From Microbulbifer pacificus (lineage in GTDB: Bacteria; Pseudomonadota; Gammaproteobacteria; Pseudomonadales; Cellvibrionaceae): a DNA stretch of 64,000 nt. The DNA is taken from the NCBI RefSeq assembly GCF_002959965.1, contig NZ_PREV01000026.1, forward strand, positions 503,501 to 567,500. Direction: 5' to 3'. The notes beneath the pieces are model-generated. The model was not told the DNA's origin and searched no databases. It saw only the letters and a program-made list of their open reading frames with translations. The position numbers and the translations under genes are program-made. This document shows positions 54,635-63,190 of the stretch, piece after piece (within the stretch, counting starts at the first letter, position 1; the number at the start of each line of letters is the position of its first letter).

Positions 54635-54651
54635 TTGGCATGCTTAATGCA
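54635..54651 (+). promoter_or_regulatory. Possible sigma-54 promoter of the hot-dog thioesterase gene
   Basis: TTGGCATGCTTAATGCA has GG (54637-54638) and GC (54649-54650) 10 bases apart and a good -24 block, but the -12 block reads ATGC rather than TTGC. A start near 54662 would leave a 66-base leader. No enhancer dyad was recognised. Confidence 0.35.
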
Positions 54652-54727
54652 ATTCCTCTTCTGGGGCCGTTAAGGAATACGGCGGTTTTTATTCCCAACC
54701 AAGGGTTAACCAGCGAGGTAAATTCTC

Positions 54728-55141
54728 ATGAAGTACTACTCACGTCATTTCGTAAAACCCGGCGACCTGAACCCAGCTCAGCGTCTTTTCGGTGGCCAGG
54801 CGCTGGCGTGGATAGATGAGGAGGCGGCTATTTTCGCGGGGTGCCAAATGGGCACGGCCAATATTGTGACCAAGCTGATGTCGGAAATTGACTTTGTCAG
54901 CTCCGCGGTGTGCGGGGATATTGTGGAATTCGGGTTTGAGGTCGTGGATATCGGCCGTACGTCCCTGACTGTGCACTGCGAAATGCGCAACAAGCAGACC
55001 CGGGATCTGATTGTACGGGTGGACCGCATTGTATTTGTGGCGCTGGATTCGGAGGGTAAACCGACCCCGCACAAGAAGGCGGGGATGAGCGTAGAACCGG
55101 CGGCGAACACCGCCACCGGAGAGAGCAAACTGGCCAGCTGA
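54728..55141 (+). CDS. Acyl-CoA thioesterase, single hot-dog (YciA-like)
   Basis: A 137-residue single hot-dog protein. LNPAQRLFGGQALAWIDEEA is the N-terminal helix region, with the Asp typical of YciA/BFIT-type acyl-CoA thioesterases, and DFVSSAVCGDIVEFGFEV follows. Such enzymes form hexamers and hydrolyse short to long acyl-CoAs. Specificity unknown. AGCGAGG upstream of the ATG; own terminator. Confidence 0.85.
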   Translation: MKYYSRHFVKPGDLNPAQRLFGGQALAWIDEEAAIFAGCQMGTANIVTKLMSEIDFVSSAVCGDIVEFGFEVVDIGRTSLTVHCEMRNKQTRDLIVRVDRIVFVALDSEGKPTPHKKAGMSVEPAANTATGESKLAS

Positions 55142-55151
55142 ATCTCACGAC

Positions 55152-55182
55152 AAAAAGCCGGAGTGCCTGCTCCGGTTTTTTA
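55152..55182. terminator. Bidirectional-type terminator between convergent genes
   Basis: CCGGAG-TGCCTG-CTCCGG flanked by AAAAA on the left and TTTTTT on the right, 17 bp after the thioesterase stop and before the convergent universal stress gene. Confidence 0.85.
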
Positions 55183-55213
55183 TTTCGTTGCTCTGCTTTT
55201 AAAGCGCACTTCT

Positions 55214-56071
55214 TCAGCGCAGCAGCAACAGAGGCTGATTGGTGCCGAGCAGCATCTTCGCGGTCACACTGCCCAACAACAGGTCCCGCAATTTACTGTG
55301 GCTGAAGGCGCCCATAACCGTGAGATCTATATCATTTTCCTGCTGATAGGCAATCAAGGCGTCCACGGTTTTACCCTGCAAGTTGGCACTGATGACGGAG
55401 ACACCGCCATGACTCAACGCCTCCGCACCCGCCGCCAGCACCGACTCAGCATCATCACCAACGTACACCAGGTGGCACAGGACATCCTTGAACAGCGCAC
55501 TGTGCGCCACCATTTCCAGTGCCTTGCGCGCAGCTTCGCTGCCATCGTAGGCAAGCATAATCGAGCGCGGCGCGCGAAATTCCCGGTTCACCACCAGAAT
55601 CGGCTTGTGCAGCGAACGCACAATTGGCTCCAGCTGCGCCCCCAAGCCTCGGCTCTCCGCTGCGTGCTCCTCACCGCGAATGCCCAGCACCAGGACACGA
55701 ATATGATCCTCCAGCTCCACCAACGACTCGACCAGAGAACCGTGGCGCTGGCAGGTAACCACCCGCTCCGCCCCGGCACCCGCCGCCCGCTCCCGCGCCT
55801 GATCCAGCAGCTGCCGCCCCTGTTCCAGCAACAGCCTTGAACGCTGCTGCTCCAGATTCGTCAGTTCCTCCAGCAACTCCTCCTGACTACCGAGACCAAT
55901 ACTCCCGGTCAGATCCGCTACTGCGGGCGTGGAGACTCGTTCGATGTTGTGCAGAAGTTTGATGGGTGCACCGACAGTGCTGGCTATCCAGGCGGCATAG
56001 TCGCATACCGCACCGCTGAAGCGGGAGCCGTCGATGCAGGTGAGCACAAGGGGGTCTTTCTGTTCGGTCAT
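55214..56071 (-). CDS. Universal stress protein with two Usp domains
   Basis: A 285-residue protein made of tandem UspA folds. The first starts LVLTCIDGSRFSGAVCDYA. The second starts SIMLAYDGSEAARKALEMV and ends with the ATP-loop type VMGAFSHSKLRDLLLGSVTAKML. Cytoplasmic. The SulP transporter gene lies upstream on the same strand, separated by element C. Usp/SulP neighbours are common, and a regulatory link to anion transport is possible but unproven. Confidence 0.9.
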   Translation of the reverse strand: MTEQKDPLVLTCIDGSRFSGAVCDYAAWIASTVGAPIKLLHNIERVSTPAVADLTGSIGLGSQEELLEELTNLEQQRSRLLLEQGRQLLDQARERAAGAGAERVVTCQRHGSLVESLVELEDHIRVLVLGIRGEEHAAESRGLGAQLEPIVRSLHKPILVVNREFRAPRSIMLAYDGSEAARKALEMVAHSALFKDVLCHLVYVGDDAESVLAAGAEALSHGGVSVISANLQGKTVDALIAYQQENDIDLTVMGAFSHSKLRDLLLGSVTAKMLLGTNQPLLLLR

Positions 56072-56132
56072 TATTATTTTCTCTCGTTATCGCAAGTCAT
56101 TTTCGAAGTACAAAAATCAGACTTGAAGCTCA

Positions 56133-56234
56133 GGCGCCGGGGGAATGATTTCAAAAGCGTCGCAAACAGGGACGTTTGCGACGCAGCTTACAGGGATGTA
56201 TTCATAGCGGTTTTGAAATCATTCCCCCGGTGCC
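56133..56234. repeat. Palindromic intergenic element, copy C
   Basis: 24-bp outer arms (56133-56156 and 56211-56234) are complementary except for one position (core GGGGGAATGATTTCAAAA). The inner perfect hairpin GCGTCGCAAAC-AGGGAC-GTTTGCGACGC (56157-56184) abuts the left arm, followed by GGGATGTATTCATAGCGG before the right arm. Same layout as copies B and E with different arm sequences. Confidence 0.8.
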
Positions 56235-56283
56235 GGAGCGCCACAGGGCGACACTACGAAGTACCCGACCAAACGAGGCCGGA

Positions 56284-57792
56284 TCAGTGCCCACCCAATA
56301 CCTTCTCAATTTCCTCAGGCTTATCGTGTACCCCAAAGCGGTCCACAATCGTCGCACTGGCGTCATTCAGGCCGATCAGCTCAACCTCCGCCCCCTCGCG
56401 GCGGAACTTCACCACCGCCTTGTCCAGAGAGTACACCGCCGACACATCCCAAAAGTGCGCCCGGCTCAGGTCGATGACTACCTTATCCAGCGCCTCTTTA
56501 AAATCAAACGCCGCCACAAACTTGTCCGCCGAATTGAAAAATACCTGCCCGATCACTTTATAGGTCCGGCAATTGTTCTCCTCATCCAGCGCCGAGCTCA
56601 CATACATAAAGTGGCTCACCTTGTTGGCAAAGAACAGCGACGCCAGCAACACCCCCACGAATACCCCAAACGCCAGGTTGTGGGTAAACACTACCACAAC
56701 CACCGTCGACAACATCACCAGATTGGTCGACAGCGGCAACCGTTTCAGATCGCGGATCGAACCCCAGTTAAAGGTACCGATGGACACCATGATCATCACC
56801 GCCACCAGCGCCGCCATCGGGATTACCGCCACATAATCGCTCAGGAACACCACCAGCGTCAGCAGACCAACCCCCGCCACCAGCGTAGACAGGCGGCCAC
56901 GGCCACCGGACTTAACGTTGATCACCGACTGGCCAATCATCGCGCAACCCGCCATCCCGCCCAGCAGGCCGGCACCGATATTCGCAATGCCCTGGCCCTT
57001 GCACTCGCGGTTCTTGTCACTGCTGGTATCCGTCAGGTCGTCGACGATGGTCGCCGTCATCAGGGATTCCAGCAGCCCCACCACCGCAAGGCCGGCTGAA
57101 TAAGGGAAGATGATCTTGAGGGTCTCCAGGTTGAGCGGTACCTCCGGCCACAAGAAGACCGGCAAGGTGTCCGGCAGATCGCCCATATCCCCCACGGTGC
57201 GGATATCCAGCCCCAGCACCACCGCCACCGCTGTGAGCACCAGAATACAGACCAGCGGAGAAGGCAGGATCTTGCCCACCACCGGCACATAGGGAAACAG
57301 ATAAATGATGCCGAGGCCCGCGGCCGTCATTGCATAGACGTGCCAGGTGACATCGATCAGCTCCGGCAGCTGCGCCATAAAGATAAGGATCGCCAGCGCG
57401 TTCACAAATCCCGTGACCACCGCTCTGGAAACAAAACTCATCAGGCTGCCGAGCTTGAGATAACCGGCGATGATCTGCAGCACGCCGGTGAGCAGCGTCG
57501 CTGCAAGCAGGTATTGCAGACCGTGCTCCTTGACCAGAGTGACCATCAGCAGCGCCATAGCGCCGGTGGCCGCGGAGATCATACCGGGGCGACCACCGAC
57601 GAAAGCGATAACCACCGCGATACAGAAGGAGGCATAGAGGCCCACCCGGGGATCAACGCCGGCGATGATGGAGAAGGCGATGGCCTCGGGAATGAGGGCC
57701 AGGGCCACAACGAGGCCGGCGAGCACGTCGCGGCGGATATTGCCAAACCAGTCGTTTCTGGTGGATGACAACAGGGTGTTAGAGAACTGCAT
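56284..57792 (-). CDS. SulP-family inorganic anion transporter with STAS domain
   Basis: A 502-residue inner-membrane carrier (SLC26/SulP). The first segment has [34 protein letters not shown], the family signature; about 10-12 spans follow to residue ~400. The C-terminal STAS domain is [22 protein letters not shown]. Substrates in the family are sulfate, bicarbonate or other anions; the nearby Usp and a BicA-like N-terminus make bicarbonate plausible. Start ATG 57792; upstream in-frame codons lack transporter similarity. Confidence 0.9.
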   Translation of the reverse strand: MQFSNTLLSSTRNDWFGNIRRDVLAGLVVALALIPEAIAFSIIAGVDPRVGLYASFCIAVVIAFVGGRPGMISAATGAMALLMVTLVKEHGLQYLLAATLLTGVLQIIAGYLKLGSLMSFVSRAVVTGFVNALAILIFMAQLPELIDVTWHVYAMTAAGLGIIYLFPYVPVVGKILPSPLVCILVLTAVAVVLGLDIRTVGDMGDLPDTLPVFLWPEVPLNLETLKIIFPYSAGLAVVGLLESLMTATIVDDLTDTSSDKNRECKGQGIANIGAGLLGGMAGCAMIGQSVINVKSGGRGRLSTLVAGVGLLTLVVFLSDYVAVIPMAALVAVMIMVSIGTFNWGSIRDLKRLPLSTNLVMLSTVVVVVFTHNLAFGVFVGVLLASLFFANKVSHFMYVSSALDEENNCRTYKVIGQVFFNSADKFVAAFDFKEALDKVVIDLSRAHFWDVSAVYSLDKAVVKFRREGAEVELIGLNDASATIVDRFGVHDKPEEIEKVLGGH

Positions 57793-57985
57793 AAGTCGGA
57801 AGAGCCTGTCTGGGAAGTCTTGTTCTAAGCCCCGAAAAGGGGGCGCGGATTCTAGCATCTTGGGGTTGCTGGCTAAAGAACAGGCAATGAATCCAGGCTC
57901 CGAAGACAACCTGTGGCGATCCCGCTGCCGGGATCTTCACATGAACCGTCAGTGTGTCGAACCTTACGTCGCCTGTTTCCACTCC

Positions 57986-58032
57986 TGTCCGGCAACGTGG
58001 ACACGGCCTGTCCGGACACATTTTCCGGACAC
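57986..58032. promoter_or_regulatory. Probable enhancer dyads of the efflux operon
   Basis: TGTCC-N8-GGACA (57986-58003), the perfect palindrome TGTCCGGACA (58009-58018) and TCCGGACAC (58024-58032). Relative to the predicted sigma-54 start near 58133, their centres are about -139, -120 and -106, the usual distance for an NtrC-type activator. The candidate activator is the response regulator at 63191. Confidence 0.55.
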
Positions 58033-58105
58033 TCTACCGCCACCCCTCAGAGAAACAAAAAAATTATTTTCCTTAACTTTCAAATACTTAACACCAAAAT
58101 TCACC

Positions 58106-58121
58106 TTGGCACGGCAATTGC
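58106..58121 (+). promoter_or_regulatory. Sigma-54 promoter of the HlyD/ABC efflux operon
   Basis: TTGGCACGGCAATTGC is an almost exact -24/-12 element: TTGGCACG, then GG-to-GC spacing of 10, then TTGC. Start expected near 58133, giving a ~94-base leader before the ATG of the adaptor gene. Confidence 0.85.
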
Positions 58122-58226
58122 GATAAGGCCACTGCATCCACAAATTCAACCCTGCATCCGCGGCGCAACATGCCCGCGTCACACTGGCAGAACAACACAA
58201 ACCGATATACAGCACTTGGGACCAAC

Positions 58227-59507
58227 ATGATCAGAGATACCTCCGGGCAGGATGTCCAACTCACTCCGCAGCAACCGTGGAAGAACCCGCAGCTGCTGAA
58301 ACGCGCGGGCCTCGGTTTGGGCGCAGCCGCTTTTGTGGTGTGGGGTCTGATGAGCTGGCAGAGCACCAATGCGGTGGACGCGAGCCTGTCGCTGTCACGC
58401 CTCAATATCGCCGCAGTAGAGCGCGGGGATCTGGTGCGGGATCTGGTGGTGCAGGGCAAGGTCGTGGCCGCCAACAGCCCAACCCTGTTCAGCCCCGCTC
58501 AGGGCATCGTGAAATTCGCCGTCAAAGCCGGCGACAGCGTAGCGCGCGGCCAGCTACTGGCGGAAGTGGACAGCCCGGAGCTGCAGAACCAGTTGGCCCA
58601 GGAAAGTGCGCTGTACAACAAACTCAGCGTGGAACTCGCACGCCAGAAAATCCAGGCCAAGCGCCAGCGCCTCGAAAACACCCAGAAAGCGGACCTCGCT
58701 GAAGTGAATCTCACCGCCGCCCGCCGTGAGCTGAAACGCGCGGAAATCTCCATGGAGAAGCAGATCATCTCCCAGCTGGACTTTGAAAAAGCCAGTGACG
58801 ATCTCGCCCGTGCAGAGCTCGAACACGCGCAGGCAGTTCAGAACGCCATGCTGGAAAACGAAGCGCTCACGTTTGAAACCCAGACCCTGCAACTGCAGGT
58901 AGATCAGCAGAAGCTGCAGATGGAAGAACTGCAACGCAAGGTCAATGAGCTGCAGATCGTCTCCCCCGTCGACGGCACCATCGGCAGCCTCGCCGCCACC
59001 CAGCGCGCGGCCGTCGCCGCCAACGCACCACTGCTCACCGTGGTCGACCTCACCAGCTTCGAACTCGAAGCCGCAGTGCCGGAAAACTACGCCGACGACC
59101 TCGGCCTCGCGATGACAGTGGAAATCAATATGGGCGGCAAAAAACTGCCCGGCGAAATCACCGCGATTGCACCGGAAGTGATCGACAACCAGGTCGTCGC
59201 ACGCGTGCGCTTCACCGGCGAGCAACCATCCAACCTGCGCCAGAACCTGCGCCTCACCGCCCGTGTGCTGCTGGAAAACCGCAACGACGTGATGCTGGTC
59301 AAGCGTGGCGCCTTCCTCGATCAGACTGGCGGCCGCTATGCGTGGAAACTGAACGACCAGAGCCAGGCGGTCAAGGTACCGATCACCATCGGCGCATTGG
59401 GGCTGAATCAGGTGGAGATCGTCTCCGGACTGAACGTGGGAGACCGGATCATCACTTCTTCCGCGGAAGAACTGGATAGGGCGCAACTGGTTGCACTTAA
59501 AGACTGA
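58227..59507 (+). CDS. Periplasmic adaptor (HlyD/MacA-type efflux subunit)
   Basis: A 426-residue protein. One N-terminal span near residues 27-43 (LGLGAAAFVVWGLM), then a biotinyl-lipoyl half-motif (SPAQGIVKFAVKAGDSVARGQLLAEVDSPE split around a long hairpin). Coiled-coil helices rich in Gln/Glu run about 110-235. The second lipoyl half is VSPVDGTIGSLAA and a beta-barrel region follows. It links an inner-membrane ABC transporter to an outer-membrane channel (not in the window). ATG 58227 chosen; a longer frame from 58170 would begin within the leader. Confidence 0.88.
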   Translation: MIRDTSGQDVQLTPQQPWKNPQLLKRAGLGLGAAAFVVWGLMSWQSTNAVDASLSLSRLNIAAVERGDLVRDLVVQGKVVAANSPTLFSPAQGIVKFAVKAGDSVARGQLLAEVDSPELQNQLAQESALYNKLSVELARQKIQAKRQRLENTQKADLAEVNLTAARRELKRAEISMEKQIISQLDFEKASDDLARAELEHAQAVQNAMLENEALTFETQTLQLQVDQQKLQMEELQRKVNELQIVSPVDGTIGSLAATQRAAVAANAPLLTVVDLTSFELEAAVPENYADDLGLAMTVEINMGGKKLPGEITAIAPEVIDNQVVARVRFTGEQPSNLRQNLRLTARVLLENRNDVMLVKRGAFLDQTGGRYAWKLNDQSQAVKVPITIGALGLNQVEIVSGLNVGDRIITSSAEELDRAQLVALKD

Positions 59508-59561
59508 TCGAGCACTTGAACTTAATGCGAAGGCGCAGATGCCGATTGTTGGGTGCGAGAC

Positions 59562-59690
59562 CTTCTGCGAGAGGGGCCGAAGGCGCCGTGAATGCATGGA
59601 GCGGCTGGGCCACCTCGCAGAAGAGCCCCCATGGATGGGTTGAGGGGGGGCGCCTAGCTCGTGTCCCGTGAACCCCTACCGCCAGCTAGG
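59562..59690. repeat. Palindromic intergenic element, copy D (compound)
   Basis: CTTCTGCGAG (59562-59571) pairs with CTCGCAGAAG (59614-59623). The interior holds GCCGTGAATGCATGG, the complement of the TATTCAC-type box seen in other copies. To the right, GAGCCCCCATGGATGGGTT followed by GCGCCTAGCTCGTGTCCC repeats the core of copy A over about 40 bp. It lies between the adaptor and ATPase genes, so it is transcribed within the operon. Confidence 0.65.
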
Positions 59691-59750
59691 CCGCTACAGA
59701 ACAACGAACAAAACCGCAAATTACTAACTACGAAGACAAGGAAATCCACC

Positions 59751-60452
59751 ATGCTGAAAATGCACAACATCCGTAAAAGCTACCGCACCGACACCATTGA
59801 GACGCACGCGCTCCGGGACTTCAGCCTGGAAGTGAACGAGGGAGAGTTCGTATCCGTCACCGGCCCCAGCGGCTCGGGCAAAACCACGTTTCTGAACATT
59901 GCCGGCCTGCTGGAAACCCCTACCGGTGGTCAGTACCTGCTGGACGGACAGGAAGTAGGCAACCTCTCCGACCGCGACCGCTCGCGCCTGCGCAACGAAA
60001 AAATCGGCTTTATTTTCCAGGGCTTCAACCTGATTCCCGACCTCAACCTGTTCGACAACATCGACGTGCCCCTGCGCTATCGCGGCTTCAACGCCAAAGA
60101 GCGCCGCCGCCGTATTGAAAAATCCCTGGAACAGGTCGGCCTCTCCGCCCGCGCCAAACACCTGCCCGCACAACTGTCCGGCGGTCAGCAACAGCGCGTA
60201 GCCATCGCCCGCGCACTGGCCGGCGAACCTCGCTTTCTGCTCGCGGACGAACCCACCGGCAACCTCGACTCCCTGATGGCGCGCCAGGTGATGGAACTGC
60301 TGGAATTCATCAATGAGTGGGGCACCACCATCATCATGGTTACTCACGACCCGGATCTCGCGCGCCGCGCTCAACGAAACATCCAGATCGTCGACGGCCA
60401 GGTGTCCGATCTGCGCCAGAGCATCGCCGCCGACGAAGCGGCCATCGCCTGA
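59751..60452 (+). CDS. ABC transporter ATP-binding protein (MacB/LolD type)
   Basis: A 233-residue ATPase. Walker A GPSGSGKT at 38-45, Q-loop FQGFNL, signature LSGGQQQR, Walker B FLLADEPTGNLDS and H-loop VTHD are all intact. The TGNLDS ending is typical of the MacB/LolD/FtsE branch. It powers the two permeases that follow. ATG 59751 with AAGGA upstream. Confidence 0.95.
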   Translation: MLKMHNIRKSYRTDTIETHALRDFSLEVNEGEFVSVTGPSGSGKTTFLNIAGLLETPTGGQYLLDGQEVGNLSDRDRSRLRNEKIGFIFQGFNLIPDLNLFDNIDVPLRYRGFNAKERRRRIEKSLEQVGLSARAKHLPAQLSGGQQQRVAIARALAGEPRFLLADEPTGNLDSLMARQVMELLEFINEWGTTIIMVTHDPDLARRAQRNIQIVDGQVSDLRQSIAADEAAIA

Positions 60453-60462
60453 GGACATCGCC

Positions 60463-61776
60463 ATGATCGGATATTACGTTTCCCTCGCGCTGCGCAGCCT
60501 GCGCCGCACCCCGATACTGAGCGCGCTGATGGTTGCCGCCATCGCCGTCGGCGTGGGCGCCGCCATGACCACCCTGACATTGAACTACATGATGTCGCGC
60601 AACGCCCTCGCGGACAAAAACGAAGTGCTCTACGCCCTGCAGCTGGACAACTGGGATCCCCACGAAGCCGCCGACAACCCCAGCGAAATGCCCTGGCAGC
60701 TCACCTACAAAGACGCCATCAGCCTGCTGCGTTCGGATATTCCGACCTATCAGGTGGCCATGCATCGCTGGGGCGGTCCCGTCACACTGGAAGACTCCAC
60801 CGTGCGGCCCTACACCGCACAGGCGCGTGTCACCAGCCGCGATTTCTTTGCTCTGTTTGACATTCCGTTTATCTACGGTGGCACCTGGGCCAAAGAAGCA
60901 GACAGCAATGCGGTATTCCAGATTGTCATTAACGAAGCCACCAATGAAAAACTGTTCAACGGCGAAAACAGCGTGGGCCGCACGATCAACTTCAATGGAA
61001 CCCCGTTCACCGTTGTCGGCGTAATCGGGAACTGGAGTCCAAGCCCCAAGGTACACGACCTGAACAATGGCTCGTTCCAGAAATCCGCCGAGCTTTTCAT
61101 TCCCTTCGGCCTGCATCGCACCTTCGAAATCCAGCCCTGGGGCAACACCAACGGCTGGAAGCCGGAAAAAATTGAAAGCTACGAGGACGGCCTCGGTGCC
61201 GAATACGTGTGGGTTCAGTACTGGGTACAGCTGGATTCCGCGGAACAACGCCAGCGCTACGAAGATTATCTGACCGGTTTTATCCGTGAGCAGAAAGATC
61301 AGGGGCGCTTCCCACGGCCGCTGAAGTTCGGCCTGAGCAAGCCTTCCGAGTGGCTGGTGCTCAACGAAGTCGTGGACGGCGACGACCGCATGTTGAGCTG
61401 GCTGTCGCTCGCGTTCCTGCTGGTATGCCTGGTCAACGCCGTTGCCCTGCTGCTGGCGAAGTTCCTGCGCAAGGCCCCGGAAACCGGTGTTCGCCGCGCC
61501 CTCGGCGCAAGCCGCAGCGCAGTGTTCAGTCAGCACCTGGTGGAAAGTGGCTGCATCGGCCTCGCCGGCGGTCTGATCGGAATCCTGCTGACCCTGGCCG
61601 GGCTGGCACTGATCCGCCAACTGTCGATGGGCTATATGGACAGCGTCGCGTCCATGGACTGGCTGATGATGCTGTCCGCCATCGGACTCGCCATTCTTTC
61701 CAGCCTGCTGGCTGGTCTGTACCCCGCGTGGCGCATCAGCCGTACCAACCCATCCATCTATCTGAAAACCCAGTAA
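60463..61776 (+). CDS. ABC transporter permease, MacB/FtsX type (first)
   Basis: A 437-residue inner-membrane permease. N-terminal span about 21-43 (ILSALMVAAIAVGVGAAM), a large periplasmic domain (FFALFDIPFIYGGTW; EKLFNGENSVGRTI) and three C-terminal spans. These include the FtsX-type coupling segment FLRKAPETGVRRALGASRSAV. Follows the ATPase by 10 bp. MacB-type transporters act mechanically rather than carrying substrate across the inner membrane. Confidence 0.9.
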   Translation: MIGYYVSLALRSLRRTPILSALMVAAIAVGVGAAMTTLTLNYMMSRNALADKNEVLYALQLDNWDPHEAADNPSEMPWQLTYKDAISLLRSDIPTYQVAMHRWGGPVTLEDSTVRPYTAQARVTSRDFFALFDIPFIYGGTWAKEADSNAVFQIVINEATNEKLFNGENSVGRTINFNGTPFTVVGVIGNWSPSPKVHDLNNGSFQKSAELFIPFGLHRTFEIQPWGNTNGWKPEKIESYEDGLGAEYVWVQYWVQLDSAEQRQRYEDYLTGFIREQKDQGRFPRPLKFGLSKPSEWLVLNEVVDGDDRMLSWLSLAFLLVCLVNAVALLLAKFLRKAPETGVRRALGASRSAVFSQHLVESGCIGLAGGLIGILLTLAGLALIRQLSMGYMDSVASMDWLMMLSAIGLAILSSLLAGLYPAWRISRTNPSIYLKTQ

Positions 61777-61810
61777 GGCCACACGTCAGCGAGACCAAAA
61801 GGAAACTACC

Positions 61811-63016
61811 ATGCTGGAACTGAGACCCATTTTATCGGCGCTGTGGCGCCACAAAATTTCCGCGCTCCTGATCGCGCTGCAGCTCGGCCTCACGCTGGCC
61901 ATCGTCAGCAACGCGAGCGTCGTCATCAAGGAACGCCAGGAGAGAATCGCCCGCCCCACCGGTGTGGCCGAAGCGGATATCGTCACCGCCCATTTCATGC
62001 CGATCCCGAAGGACTACGACATGCTCGAAGCCTTCCGTCTGGATATGGACATGATTCGTCAGCTACCCGGCGTCGCCGCCGCCACCATCAGTCGCGCACC
62101 GCTGACCGGCAGTGGCTCCTCCAGTGGATTCCATACCAAGCCCCATCAGGAAGTCGGCTCCACCGGCGCCGCCAACTTCCGTGTGGATGAACACTTCATC
62201 GACGCCCTGGGAATGAAACTGGTCGCGGGCCGCAATTTCACCCCGGATGAAATCCGAATGATGGAAAGCAACTCCAGCGAGCGGCCCACCAAGACCATCA
62301 TTACCCAGCAGCTGGCGGATACCTTGTTTCCCGAAGGCAATGCGTTGGGAAAACCCATTTACTTCGGTGGTGAAGACAATCCCATGGAGATCGTCGGTAT
62401 CGTCGAACGCAACCTGGGGCCCTGGCCAAACTCTTCCATCGCCGGCAACACCGTGTTCTTCCCTGCCATTATGGATAATCAGTGGTACGACTATATTGTC
62501 CGTGCGGAACCCGGCCAGCGGGACGCAGTACTAAAACTGCTCGAGGAAAAACTGGCCGAGCGCGACGCAGATCGGGTGATCAACGTAGAAACCCTGGAAG
62601 AGCAAAAAACCCGTTACTATGCCGGTGACAACACCATGATCAAGGTGCTGTCCGGAGTTGTCAGTCTGCTGACCTTTATCGTTGCCCTCGGTATTGTCGG
62701 CCTGACCGTATTCTGGATCACCCAGCGCCAGAAGCAGATCGGCGTTCGCCGCGCCCTCGGCGCCACCCGACTCGCCATCAGCCGCTACTTCCTGCTGGAA
62801 AACCTGATGATCGCCGCCACCGGTATCGTACTCGGCGTTGCCACCGCACAGATCTTCAATAAGTTCCTCGCCAGCGAATTCGGTCAACCCGCCCTGCCGC
62901 TGTCTACAACGCTGATCTGTGCCTTTATACTGCTCGCCGTCAGCGTCGCCGCGGCACTGGTACCGGCACTGCGCGCCGCGAATATTTCGCCGGCGATGGC
63001 AACGCGCAGCGTATAA
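61811..63016 (+). CDS. ABC transporter permease, MacB/FtsX type (second)
   Basis: A 401-residue permease with the same plan: N-terminal span (ISALLIALQLGLTLAIVSNA), periplasmic core (DEHFIDALGMKLVAGRNFT; NALGKPIYFGGEDNPMEIVG) and three C-terminal spans with TQRQKQIGVRRALGATRLAI. It differs clearly in sequence from the first permease, so the transporter is probably a heterodimer. Last structural gene of the operon, 34 bp after the first permease. Confidence 0.9.
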   Translation: MLELRPILSALWRHKISALLIALQLGLTLAIVSNASVVIKERQERIARPTGVAEADIVTAHFMPIPKDYDMLEAFRLDMDMIRQLPGVAAATISRAPLTGSGSSSGFHTKPHQEVGSTGAANFRVDEHFIDALGMKLVAGRNFTPDEIRMMESNSSERPTKTIITQQLADTLFPEGNALGKPIYFGGEDNPMEIVGIVERNLGPWPNSSIAGNTVFFPAIMDNQWYDYIVRAEPGQRDAVLKLLEEKLAERDADRVINVETLEEQKTRYYAGDNTMIKVLSGVVSLLTFIVALGIVGLTVFWITQRQKQIGVRRALGATRLAISRYFLLENLMIAATGIVLGVATAQIFNKFLASEFGQPALPLSTTLICAFILLAVSVAAALVPALRAANISPAMATRSV

Positions 63017-63048
63017 ACACCGATACGAAGTTAAATACGCGATGAGAA

Positions 63049-63160
63049 GGCCCTGCTGCCGGCAGGTGGTTGTGGGCTCTTCTAAAACAGGGATGTTTTA
63101 GAAGAGCCCCCATGGATGGGTTCACGGCGTGTCCCACAACCACCTGCCGGTAGTAGGGCC
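63049..63160. repeat. Palindromic intergenic element, copy E
   Basis: 28-bp outer arms (63049-63076 and 63133-63160; core GGCAGGTGGTTGTGGG) with two mismatches. A 16-bp perfect inner hairpin, GGGCTCTTCTAAAACA with TGTTTTAGAAGAGCCC, has a GGGA loop (63074-63109). Then CCATGGATGGGTTCACGGCG before the right arm. It lies between the second permease and the regulator gene and may uncouple their expression. Confidence 0.82.
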
Positions 63161-63190
63161 GCCACAAAATTAACTACAAAGGACAGTTAA

